From positions 36,650,444 to 36,714,443 of the forward strand of contig CP154956.1 of the NCBI GenBank assembly GCA_039621445.1: a stretch of 64,000 nt of DNA. Direction: 5' to 3'. The notes beneath the pieces were generated by a model. The model searched no databases. It had not been told where the DNA came from and saw only the letters and a list, made by a program, of their open reading frames with translations. The translations under genes and the position numbers were made by a program. This document shows positions 20,820 through 31,063 of the stretch, piece after piece (position 1 is the stretch's first letter; every line of letters starts with the position of its first letter). The stretch comes from Euglena gracilis. Its lineage: Eukaryota > Euglenida > Euglenophyceae > Euglenales.

Positions 20820-23560
20820 CTAGGTAACGCCGACCACGCCCGAATATGGGTGGTGGTGCGTCACCGGGGATTCCCTGGGGAGCTGGCGTTGCCGATTGCG
20901 GCTGAGATGTGACTGATGTTGCCGGTTGCGGCTGGGTTGAGGATTCTGACGGCGGGACTTCAACAGCCGTTTGCGGCTTTGGCGTTGTGTCTTTGGCACA
21001 TGTCTTTTCCGTAATCGGAAAATGTCCCGTGGTTTCCGTTCATCTTCAACCATCCTGTGGTTGAAGCGCAGGAGGGGTAGGGCCATGCCCAATTCATTGA
21101 CTCTGCCGCCTTGGAAGAACGGCAGGAACAACGTTCTATCGAGCGTATCGCCGAATCGGCGTTTGACATAATCGTCAATGCTTTCCTTCTCGAACCGTGG
21201 CCTGAAAGGGACATAGTCCGGGGGAATTTCCCTATCGGGATTGAGATAATAATATATCTCGATGATCTGGCAGGTCCAAGCCCTGAACCAGAACTGCTGC
21301 AAAATACAGCAGGAGCTGACGATGGTTGTGACGCCCATTCGAGCATTGGTGAACATCCTTTGGATTTCTGCAAAGGTGCAGGAGCATGATGCGCTTTGGC
21401 GCTGCCTGCGGGACATTGGCCTGTTGGCCTTCCTCGTCCTGGCCTTCGGCCTGTCGTTGAGTACTGCGTACTCCGAATCCCCAGAAGTCCACTGCAAACT
21501 TCTCGTAGCAGTGAGAACATCGGACGATATACGTCTGGGGGAAGCGGAGGTCAATATCGACCACTTCGAAGTGATAGGCATATTGCCAGTGGTAAAAGAC
21601 TTGCAGGTTGCTGCAGAACATGTTCTCCGCCAATCTGGCGATATTTTCAGGTAGTGGGTAAAATTCCCACTCCAGGCCTTTTGGGCCTACACTGCGAATG
21701 CAGTCGAATAACTGTCGCAGCAAGTATTTACCTGTATTGTATCGGTCTTCCCGACCACAATCCAGGTAAGGATAACCACAAGAGTTCAGGACACCTACCA
21801 AAATTTTGTGTGGGGTATCCCGCCCAAAACCAAACGTGCCAGAATCCCGGCAGATTGTCCAGTATCAGACGAAGGATTACATTGCCCTCATAGGCATACA
21901 AAGTTCCATCACGGTGGAACTCACAGTTATGCTCCGTATAGAGCTGTCTAGTCACTGTCACGACGGGGGAGGCGACCAGGATCGGAAGACTAAGTTCATT
22001 TTGGGACTTTCTCATGGCCTCGAATGCGAGATCATGAATGCTTTGGATGTGCTCGAATAGAGATTCCATGTCGTCTTCACAGACGTTCCGGTATTGGCCT
22101 TTTTGGCCTTTGCGTTGGCCTTTTTGGCCTGCAGTAGGTGCTAGTTTGGGACTACTTTTGGCTTTACCCTTGCCCGATCGGGCTTCCCATCGGACTATCT
22201 CTTCTCTAGCTTGTTTCCAAGCATGAGGACTGACATGGGCTGCAAAACGGGGGCCCAAAAAGGCAGGATTCATATCGCTTGTTCGCCCAAGCAATTCCTG
22301 TGGAGCATAAGCCATTTTGGCTGCTGGGTATGCTGCAGGTTGATCCTGCATGTCCGCCAATAGCGGTGGATTGTTGATAGCGAGGGGTTCGCCTCTCGGC
22401 GGATCGATGTAGAGGGGGTTGCGTACACGTTCGAGGGTGTCATCAAAACATTTCTGTACGCGTGTACGCTCCGAAGCTTCATGCTCGATTTCTGCCCCAT
22501 GGGCTCTATGGGCCAGTTCGGCCTGTTCGAGCTTTTGCTGAGAGGGTTCAGGAACAGGCAGTACCTCACCCCCCAGACCGGTGCCAGCAAAAGCAGCAGC
22601 ACCGGCAGCTCCAGCAGCGCCAACGACGCCACAGCCTGTACCAGCGCCAACGGCGCCTCAGCCTGTAGCAGCGCCAATGGCGCCACCACCCCAGGAGACA
22701 CCATTACCTCCAGGCCAACAGGCCACAACCTGCGCCATTGGCGCTGGCTTAGCCGGCACAGCAAACGGTACGGGCACGGGAGAGGGTGCGGCCTGTTGGC
22801 CACCCGATGCCTGACGTTGCTCTGCAGGGGTTGCCTGTCTGGCTGGAGCTGGGGCTGGGGGTTTTGGTCTCCCCATTGAGGATGAAGATTCTGGTCTACC
22901 CCGTTTCCCCAGGTCTGCCGGCCTATATGGCTGTGACGCATATCTGCGTTCTGCAGACTGTGGGCCCTGGAGCTGTTCCAGGGGTTGGTAGTACTGGATG
23001 GCTTGCTGAGGTGATGTGAAGCGGGGTTCTGGAAGGGGTTCATGTACCTTTGGTACATCCTCTTCCACAGCCATGCGGCCTTCGGCCTCGGCCTGCTCAA
23101 CATCCTCAGCCCAGGATCCAGGTTCCTGAACTGCCGGCTGATCCCGTTGTAAGGGCAGTTGACTTCCAGATTCCAGATGTGCTGGAAAGGAAATGATGGT
23201 AATGCCGTCGACGGTTGCGTCATTGGCTGTTGCGCATATTGCGCTGGGGGTTCGCGATATTCGGGTGGAGGTGGTCTTGGCATGCGAGGTGGGGACTGGG
23301 AATCGCAAAAATTAGCGATGGTTGCACTGTTTGTGCTGGTATGTCACCTGCAGCGCTTTCCTCCATTGAGGGGCTCTGTTCCCTCATGTATTCGGTGAAT
23401 GCACCTGTGTGATGACGTATCCGCGGCATTGGCGGTTCTTGGATGCCCAGTGTACGCATGCCGACCTCGGGGGGATATTCCCCGGGCATGAAGTACACCT
23501 TGCCTGTCATCAGAGTTTGACCACATGCGCACCATTGTGCAATGGGCCTATTGGGGGCCG
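20820..23560 (-). pseudogene. Gy-C downstream protein 1, C-terminal part (unrecognised)
   Basis: Not recognised. Minus-strand coding-like segments in changing frames, read from high to low coordinates: QWCACGQTLMTGKVYFMPGE (about 23,470-23,530); EPGSWAEDVEQAEAEGRMAV (about 23,100); a Pro/Ala-rich linker; KGQKGQYRNVCEDDMESLFE (about 22,080); LEWEFYPLPENIARLAENMF (about 21,650); RCSHCYEKFAVDFWGFGV (about 21,500); and RFGDTLDRTLFLPFFQGG (about 21,150), ending with a stop near 20,820. At least four frameshifts or unspliced introns separate them. CxxC pairs recur (CACG, CSHC). Composition and short hairpins match the rest of Gy-C. The upstream half of the same protein appears to be 37,785-36,890. 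Confidence 0.4.
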
Positions 23561-25220
23561 GCTGGCCGGCTAGCCGTCCGAGCCGTCCGGACCTCTTCAG
23601 CCGCACCAATGCTGGACGCCCAGCCGTCCGTCCGGACGAAGCATTTTTTCGCCAGCCGTCCGTCAAGCCGGACCAATGTCTGTCTTGCCAGCCGGCCGGA
23701 CCAAAAAAAAATTTCCTTCCTTCCGAAAAGCAGTCACGGCTTCCCTCCAGTCGTCGCGTCAAATCAAGAAATCGTCCCTGCCCTTCGGTTTTTCCTGGTG
23801 TGCACGCTCCAGCATTGCCGTGAGTGCGCCTGCAGGGAGTCCAATGCTATTTATTTTTCGGATGGATGAACATTTCTTGAACATATTTGACGGCAGCACC
23901 AAAAGACTGCGCCGGAAGAACCGGAAGGGGGGGTAAGTCGACCACCCCCCACACCCACCACAACATTTTCACCGTTTTTCGGGAAAACGGGATTTTGCCC
24001 AGAAACGTTTTTTGAAAAATAAAACCCAAAAACACGTGATTTTTGATGGAAAATAACTTTTTTTCACAAAAAACCTCAAAAGTTTCCGTCCTAAAAACTC
24101 ATACTTTTGAGGAGGTGAAATAAACGAAGGTCAATAAAGTAAACAAACTTTTGGCACAGTCAAATTTTACTGACATTTTTCTCGTTGAACAACACATATT
24201 TTGCCAAAAAAAACGGAAACAAAACGCTTTTCTGCCCCCCCTTTCCAAGAGAATGGCACCCAAACAACTCCTTCCTGAGAGAATCCTGTGGCCCAAAACT
24301 GGCCACCACATCTAGCCCAAAACTGGATAGAACATCTGGCCCAAAACTGGCCACCACATCTGGCCCAAAAAAAAACCCATGACATCGCAAAAAATGTGAA
24401 ATGCAAAATTTTGGGCCGTTTGCCAGATTGAAAAACTTCTCCCCCAATTTTTTGGTTTCCAAGAACATTTGTCGAACAGCAAATAAAGAACGCAAGAAAC
24501 AAAAATGGAAGTTTCAGAAGAAAACCAGCATCTAAGGACAAAATGTCTGTGAAATCTGTCTTCAGACTTGAAACTTGTGATGCAAGTAGCAAGTACCAAG
24601 CAGAAAACAAGAAGACCCACCAAGGGCCTGTCACCGTGTTGCAGGCAGGCCTCTGCTCGATCGAATGTGGATTTGTTCAGAGCAAAGGCCTGAGTGGCCT
24701 GCATGTGGTGATGTTGGCCCTCTTTCCATAAAGCAATAAGTTACTGTATTTTCACTTCATTTCAGCACCCTATACTTTCATCATAACTATCCCACACCGC
24801 TTCCACCCGAAACGGCATTGTGACACTGAAGGAGAAGAATTGGGAATGCAAGCATTTTTTGCGTGAGGGTGATCAAAAATTTCTTCAAAAAAATGGCGGT
24901 TTCCAGTGAGGAAAACTTGCACACAGCGGGGTTTGAACCCGCGACCTGACAGTTCCGAACTGCATGCTGCACCACCTACAGTGTGTGCACGATACACTTC
25001 TCAATATCAAAAGAGAAAAAGGACTAGTCCAACAAAATGAAGCGGAAGAAAGTTTCGGGACAGAACACCAAATCTTGGCTGGCCAGACCTCCTCCTTTTT
25101 TTGCCAGCCAGCCACCCATCTGGCTAGCCGCGGCTAGCCAGATGGGTGGCTAGCCGCGGCAGCTCCAGAGTTGTGTGCACTGAGACGCCTGCGCTTCCAA
25201 AGACCCGGCCGGCTAGCCGG
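23560..25220. other. Host-like segment lying inside Gy-C downstream coding region
   Basis: Unlike its neighbours this segment is AT-rich and lacks short hairpins. It is bordered by GC-rich CCAGCCGTCCGTCCGG repeats at 23,560-23,710 and, beyond Gy-A, at 36,747-36,890. It holds a tRNA-like gene (24,919-24,988), a threefold repeat of about 30 bp containing GGCCCAAAACTGG (24,290-24,370), and a palindrome of CATCTGGCTAGCCGCGGCTA at 25,109-25,150. No supported protein. It may be a separate insertion into Gy-C. Confidence 0.4.
24919..24988 (-). tRNA. tRNA-like gene, anticodon CGG (Pro) by position
   Basis: Minus strand, 70 nt. The acceptor arms GCACACA and TGTGTGC pair fully. T arm GCGGG-TTCAAAC-CCCGC is perfect and contains a good box B. 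The anticodon loop reads TTCGGAA with a four- of five-pair stem, giving CGG. The D arm is short and weak, with GGTGGT. TTTT follows three bases after the 3' end, as a Pol III terminator. It could be a decayed tRNA or a tRNA-derived SINE head. Confidence 0.6.
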
Positions 25221-25875
25221 TGTCGACTGTCGGGGGGCGTCCGACAGTCAAAAATGGCAGGGCGGAAGCTTTTGAAAACACGGAATTTTTCATTCCGCGC
25301 AGAACGCGCGTTCTATAGGAAAAGCCTAATTGGAGGTTCTAAATTAACACAGTTTGCTTCCGCAGACTTTTGTGGGTTTCTTTGTTGCATACAATTGAGA
25401 ATTGAAGTCCTCAAGGATTATTTCATTGAAGAATTGTCGTTTTTGAGAATTTCAAATTCAAAGGTCAGGTCCCACCTTTCCTCATTCACGGTGTGTCATT
25501 TTTGCTTTTTGACCACCATTTCAGTGAACAAAACACCACCCTTACCCATTCTCAATCTTTTGCATGCCGGAAGAAAGGAGGAGTGAAATGACCTCATGGG
25601 GATCAAAGTTTGGAGAAACATTTTCATTGGAGCGGAATTTTGATTTTGTACAAGATTTCCACGAAAAGCTAATTCGATCCTACGCACCCCCCTCTGGTCG
25701 GGGGGTATACCAGTGGGTGAAACGGGGGGTGGCTTGAGCCCTCCACCACCCGGAAAAACACTGGGCCCTGGCCAGGGAACGGCAGCCCCAGGGGTGGGTG
25801 ACGGGCAGGAGTCAGCCGGCCAGGGGGCTGGGGTTTTCGGTCCGACACCCGCAGGGGGGGCGCCCGGGGTAGACA
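25221..25875 (+). repeat. 5' LTR of Gy-A
   Basis: TGTCGACTGTC...GGGTAGACA. Contains an inner palindrome TGTCGACTGTCGGGGGGCGT with CCGACAGTCA. An open frame of 111 codons from an ATG at 25,254 (MAGRKLLKTRNFSFRAERA) is preserved in both LTRs, but I see no domain in it. The last part of the LTR encodes the N-terminus of gag. Confidence 0.9.
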
Positions 25876-28800
25876 TGGTACGCAGAGGAGTTTTTGCCAA
25901 CCCTCTTGACAAAAAAATTTTCAGCCCAGAAAATACGGACAATTTTGATGGCACAGCCAGCAGTAATCTTGCTGAAGATTTAAACATGATTACAGTGGTA
26001 AATTCTGCTGGTCATACCAACAGAATCTGTGGATATTTTGGAAGCTTTGACCCTCAGCTAATTATGGTTAGCAAAGGCAGCTTCACCAGCTCTGTTGGTG
26101 AAGAATTTTCGAAATCCGCAAACCTGAATTCTTCTGGATCTGTGGAAATCAGCAATTTTCAATCACAGTCTGGTTCTGATACGTGTTCAGAAATTTCGAA
26201 CGCAGACTTTTCAGGTGGGAACCCAGAAAAGGTGTTTGGAGTTAACATGATAACGGCCAGTCCCCAGGAATCACAGGGGGGGGATGAAAATCAGTTGGTA
26301 CAATGGACGGGTTCACCCCCCCAATATCAAAGCGACAGTGAAATTGACAGTGACAGGGGGTCGGGACTCAGCCAGGTTGAAGAAACAGAACAACTTTTGG
26401 TGGCTGCAGGTTGGATACCCCCCAGGTTTCAGATTTTTGGTCCCAATCAGTTTCCAAATTTTGGAGCCGAAATACCCCACATTGAGGGGGTAACTCCAAT
26501 TTTATTGTTGGAAGACAGGGGGACAGCCAGCCACAGCGAAATAACTGTCGATGGACAGACATTTTTTTCAGAATCAACCAGAATGTATTCTGAATCAAAA
26601 TTTTCTGGGGTGCAATCTGCAAATCTGGGTTGCACTGCATCATCATCGGGGGTGTTTAATGTGGCAACATCAAAAACCCAGGTGGAGGAGGATGAAGAAA
26701 TGGAACCCCAGCCACCTGATTTAGGAGTTCAGGTGGGGGGGGCTGACTTTTCAGAGTGGGACGCATGGGATAATTGGGCCCAGGGGTTGGACTGCCAATT
26801 AGCTGAGCTGAACCGAAGTTTAACTCACTGGGAAAGTATTATACCCCCCCAGGTTGTTGTGGAAAACCGGCTGGAAAATTTTGAGCGAGAATTGGGTGCA
26901 AAAAAATCTCGAGCACAGGCCGAACTTTTACAGTTTATTCAGCAAAATGTGGAACGGCGAAATGCTGAAATTTGCAGCCAGTTTGAAGAGCAAAAACAGA
27001 AAAGTCAGCAGGCAATTCAGCAGGCAGTCAGCCATTTTATTTCACAGTGCCAGCAAGGGGGGAATGCTGTGGAAAATTTTGCAAACTGCCACAAGCAACT
27101 TTTGTCAATCGAAGTTGAAAGACAGGTTGAAGGAAAATCCCAGATTTTTGAGAAATCTGTGAAGGACTTTTTGGATGGGCAGTTGAGCGAAATTTTGAAA
27201 AGGGAGAAGGAAATTGAAGTCAGATTTTCAGGACTTTTTGACCAGGTTGGGATTTGTTCTCGGGCTGTGGGAGAGAACAAATTGGAGTTGCAAAAAGAAA
27301 TTTCTGCACTTCAGAATGCAAACCGTGAGCTGTGCTCTGGGGTGAATCGACGATTCACTGAAATTGCTGCTGGGCTGAAAACTGTTGGGGAGGAGTCTAA
27401 GACAAATTTTGGGACACTAGTAAGTGAAATGCAGCAGCGATTTCAGACAGTGAATCAGGAGAGCAAAGCTCTGGGGGACAGATTAACTGGGATCGAGAAA
27501 TTTCTGGGCAGCCAGGAGGTGCCTTGGGACAAAGTTGTTGAAATGATGGGGAAAACAGAAGAAACGATACAAATTCAGGTTCGGAGGGAAATGACAGCTC
27601 AGGTCAGAAAAATGATGGAAATCATGATGACCCAAATGATGGAGGAAAAAATGAGACAAGTGCAAAAAGAAGAACATTTTGACAAGCTGCGAAATGACAT
27701 GGAAAACTGTCTGAAACAGCAGTTTTGTGCGATTTTGGGCAAAATTCAAACAGATTTTTCAAAGGAAAAAAGCCATGGGGAGGTTGTCCAAAATCTGTGC
27801 AACAATTTTGAGTCACGGTTGAAGGCCATTGAAGGGAGGGTGCAACAAGTTTTGACTGAAACAGTTCAGCCCAAGGCATCTACGGTGACACAGCCCAAGC
27901 CAGTTTTTAAGCCGAATTCTGGTTTTGTTGGAATTAAGGGAGTGAAGCCGGTTCAGCCAATTGAAATCTGGGATCTTAATCTGGGATTGGAAGGGGGCCC
28001 AGATTTAGGGGATGGATCATTAATGGTGGGCCAGGTGAGTATCAATGCCATAGGGGGGGCATCTGAACGATCACCAATGATGACTGTGGCGTCTGCAGCT
28101 ACACAACACATTTTGCGAAATGTTGTTGTCCCGAAATTTTCAGGTCATGCAGATGATTAGCCAAACTTCAAGGATGAGTGGGGGAGTTTCATCCGAAAAT
28201 TCAATCAAGTTTCAGAAGCTGATAAATTGGGCCTCCTAGAACTTTGTTTGGATGATTTGGGGAAAAAACAGCTGAATTTGCATTTGGATGAAATGGGGGA
28301 GACACTCACTTTCAATGAAGTGTGGGCCAAGTTGAATGCCTGGCATTCGAGAAATGAAGAGTTTGGGGCCAGAAAAAACTTTCGGGATCTTACATTATGC
28401 CATCAAGGGAGGGTTACAAGTCGTGATTGGGAAAATTTCAAGGTTGACTTCAAGTTGTGTCGACAGAAAATCAAGGATGCTAGTGAGGGGGAGGTGAAAA
28501 GATTACTCATCGAAAAAATGCCTCCTTTTATTGTGCATTGGATTACTGATGAGGAAGAACGGATCAAAACCAGCCAACCAACCGTTCGAATGAACTATCC
28601 ACAGCCAACCTCCACAGCCATTATGGAAAATTTTCTGATGGTTTTCGCTGGGAAGAAACCCACAAGGGTCACAAAATTGAGTGAGACGGAATTCGAAATT
28701 GTGTTGCCTGATGTGCAAAGTTGTGAAACACTCAAAAGTTACAATGGGAAAGAATTTAATGATTCCAATGTTTTGGTTCGGGTTCGAGAAAATGAACCAA

Positions 28801-29440
28801 ATTTGAGTGTTGAAGACATTTTCTGTCTCGTGACTTCAAAATTGGCACTCAGAGATCGGCAAGACTTAATACTAAACCCCAATCACAGCCAAACCTCATA
28901 CAGACGTTCTCGATCGGTGGGGGCGGAGAACAAAGGGGGGAAATCCAACAGTCGGGAGGGTTCCCCCTCAAAGAAACGTTCTTTTTCTGGAAAGCAGGTG
29001 GCATCCCCAACATCTTCTACACCCAAGTCCACAGGTTCTGACTTGCCCAATGGTTTGAATGGTCCTGTTCCCATTTCCACTGAAAGTCAGACCCAAAATC
29101 TTACACAAAATGCAGAACTTCCAAAATCTGTGCCAAATACCAATGGTGGAGTTTGGGTTCAAGCACCACCAAAATCGTCTCCTTGGCCAACTTGGCAACC
29201 CCAAATCAAAACCAAAACTCTTGGAAAGGCCAAAGTTTCAAGGGTGCTCAAAATTATCAAGGCCAAGGACGATATGGGGGAAGGGGGTACAGCCAATCAA
29301 ATGAAAATTGGAATCAACAATCTTCCCAAAAAGGAAAAGGCAAAGGCAAAGGCCAAGGGAAAGATTCTTCCAAAGGCAACGGTTGGAAGGGAGGGGGGTA
29401 CAATTCAAACCGAAGTGTTGCACCCCCAGTCCGTCTTTAG
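25713..29440 (+). pseudogene. gag: Gy-A gag
   Basis: Opens inside the LTR (MGETGGGLSPPPPGKTLGPG), reads through the primer-binding site (DMVRRG) and continues as a long acidic region and then coiled coil (about 26,850-27,700; rich in Q, E and hydrophobic heptads). The capsid-like domain follows (VVPKFSGHADD, then DEWGSFIRKF, to about 28,600), then an S/R/K-rich stretch and finally a Gly/Lys tail (QKGKGKGKGQGKDSSKGNGW, about 29,320-29,380) in place of a zinc knuckle. Defects: an in-frame TAG at 28,158 inside the capsid domain and a frameshift near 29,200. The frame ends at TAG 29,438, which corresponds to the gag-terminal TAG of Gy-B and is probably natural. Confidence 0.8.
25876..25888 (+). 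other. Primer-binding-like site of Gy-A
   Basis: TGGTACGCAGAGG follows the LTR with no gap. Gy-B has TGGTAAGCAGAGG in the same place. TGGTAGCAGAGG would match the 3' end of an initiator-methionine tRNA, so both differ from it by one extra base; the real primer may be another tRNA. The site lies inside the gag reading frame. Confidence 0.6.
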
Positions 29441-29960
29441 GGACGCCGGGGTCATGGCAACGGATATTTTGGAGTGGGATTATCGCAAATACCCCCAGGA
29501 ATATTTTGAAGTTATTGCGGCCGGTGTGCCATGCACGGAGTATAGCCTTGCAAAAACGATAGGGGGTAGGGACATGCAAACGGCAGATCGCCTTGTCGAA
29601 AAAACGTTGGAGATTGTGGAATATTTTCAACCCAAATTGTGGTGGATTGAAAATCCCCGTACGGGATATTTACCCAAACGGCAATGTGTTCGAAATTTGA
29701 ATTTCATTGATGTTGATTATTGCCAATTTTCTGATTGTGGATACCAAAAACCAACCCGTATTTGGGGGAGTGAGAATCTCTTAAGTTTGAAGGACAAAAT
29801 TTGTGATGGAAAAACCTGCCCCAACATGGTGTTGAAGGAGGGGGGCAGGTGGGCACACAAGGAGCAATTGGGTGGGAGGCATATGCACACGAGCACACAT
29901 CAAAAATGGAGAATGCCTCAAAATTTGATTGAATATCTTCTTTTGGCCCTTGATTTTAAG
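29441..29960 (+). pseudogene. Gy-A cytosine-5 DNA methyltransferase, N-terminally deleted
   Basis: Contains VIAAGVPCTEYSLAKTIGG (motif IV, catalytic Cys in a PC pair), KLWWIENPRTG (motif VI), and YCQFSDCGYQKPTRIWGS (motif VIII region), in the order of C5 methyltransferases. Comparison with Gy-B shows that the S-adenosylmethionine motif I (LDLFCGKGS there) and the following VDINP are absent here. The sequence jumps from just after the gag stop to ATDILEWDYRKYP, a deletion of a few hundred bp. This copy therefore cannot bind the cofactor normally. A phage- or Dcm-type methyltransferase ancestor is likely. Confidence 0.8.
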
Positions 29961-30039
29961 GAGGAGAAATTTTCCCTCAAAAGGGAGGACTATGCCGTGA
30001 GAAACTCTTTTGTGAAATTGATTGAGGAGAAATTTCAAA

Positions 30040-30254
30040 GGAGAGCCGAAATTGATTGTTTTGCTTCGATCAAAAATTCTCAATGTGCATCTTTTTTGAC
30101 AAAGGAAGAAAATGCCTTGAGTGTTGATTGGGGGAAGGGGGGGACGGTGTGGTTGAACCCCCCATGGTCGTTATGGCATAAGGTGGCAAAAAAGTTGCAA
30201 AAAACCCCGTGTGATGCAATTTGCATTGTTCCCGATTGGCAAAGGGATGGGTGA
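30040..30254 (+). CDS. Gy-A Dam-like domain
   Basis: Reads AEIDCFASIKNSQCASFLTK, ENALSVDWGKGGTVWLNPPW, SLWHKVAKKL and AICIVPDWQ. The pattern D-x-FA...N...(variable)...DW...NPPW...VPDW follows phage Dam-type adenine methyltransferases, where NPPY/NPPW is the catalytic motif. In retroelements the same pattern is known from the methyltransferase segment of DIRS elements. The frame is lost at about 30,243 by a one-base shift; the protein continues as WVRELVRKATQKLYFQPGTK in the next frame. Enzymatic activity is uncertain. Confidence 0.6.
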
Positions 30255-31063
30255 GAGAACTTGTGCGAAAGGCGACACAAAAATTGTATTTTCAGCCTGG
30301 AACAAAGCTTTTCGAAGTGGATGGGAAACCCATGGGAGGTGTGAAGTGGGGAGTTTGGGCCTTGTTGATAGAGGGTGATAAGCCCCCCACTAGCACTAAC
30401 ACGCCTAAGGAACCAAAGGTTGTACGTTTGAAGTCACGTATGGTGAAGAAAACGTATTCACCCACAGGGGTAAACAAGTTTTCTAAGGATCGGCAACTTT
30501 TGATTCACACAAAGGTAATTTTGGTCAATGGGGAGGAACGGGATATGTATATTTTGGTGGATACGGGGGCGGAAGCAAACCTCATAAGGCAAGGATTCGT
30601 AAGCGATCACCTAATGCACTCGGCTGAAAATCTCCTTAAGTTTGCAACGGCTAACGGCCAAGTTTTAAGAAGGGGGACAAGGTGCACTAAGGTGAGAATG
30701 AAGTTGCTTGGGGATGAGAATAATGGGCCACCCGAATGTTTTGAGTATGAAGTGGAATTTTACGAAGCAAACATAAAAGTGGATGCCATTTTGTCATTCC
30801 CATGGCTTGCCCAAGCAAAACTTGGAGTTTTTCCACATCACCGAGCTTTGGTTTTGGAAACCCCCGAGCTCACATTTTTGTTTGGTGTGCGTGATTTCAG
30901 AAAACGGCGTCATTCAAACACTTCCAAAATTTTGCCCCAAGAGGGGGGCACGGCCCATTTGCACAAATTCGGTTTCCAGCTACCATTGAGTGGGTTTGAT
31001 CAAAGAAGTCGCTTTTTGGATGACCGAACCCTGAATTTTTTGCACAAAAATTTGAACGTGTAG
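30243..31063 (+). CDS. pol: Gy-A aspartic protease region
   Basis: Linker (GVKWGVWALL) followed by the retropepsin core: YILVDTGAEANLIRQGF (active site DTGA, about 30,550-30,597), TANGQVLRRGTRC, and KVDAILSFPWLAQAKLGVFP (flap and C-terminal part). It ends at TAG 31,061. Translation would go on in the same frame into the RT after this codon, and in Gy-B the matching position is a sense codon, so the stop is probably a mutation. Confidence 0.8.

Noticed and set aside
24160-24640. Minus-strand frames with hydrophobic stretches near 24.2-24.6 kb (possible membrane protein)
   Set aside because: They come from AT-rich DNA and a threefold repeat of GGCCCAAAACTGG; no start context or family similarity.
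25146-25586. LTR-contained frame of Gy-A as a host gene
   Set aside because: It is present in both LTRs and nowhere adjacent to other coding exons. At most it is an element ORF, noted under the LTR.
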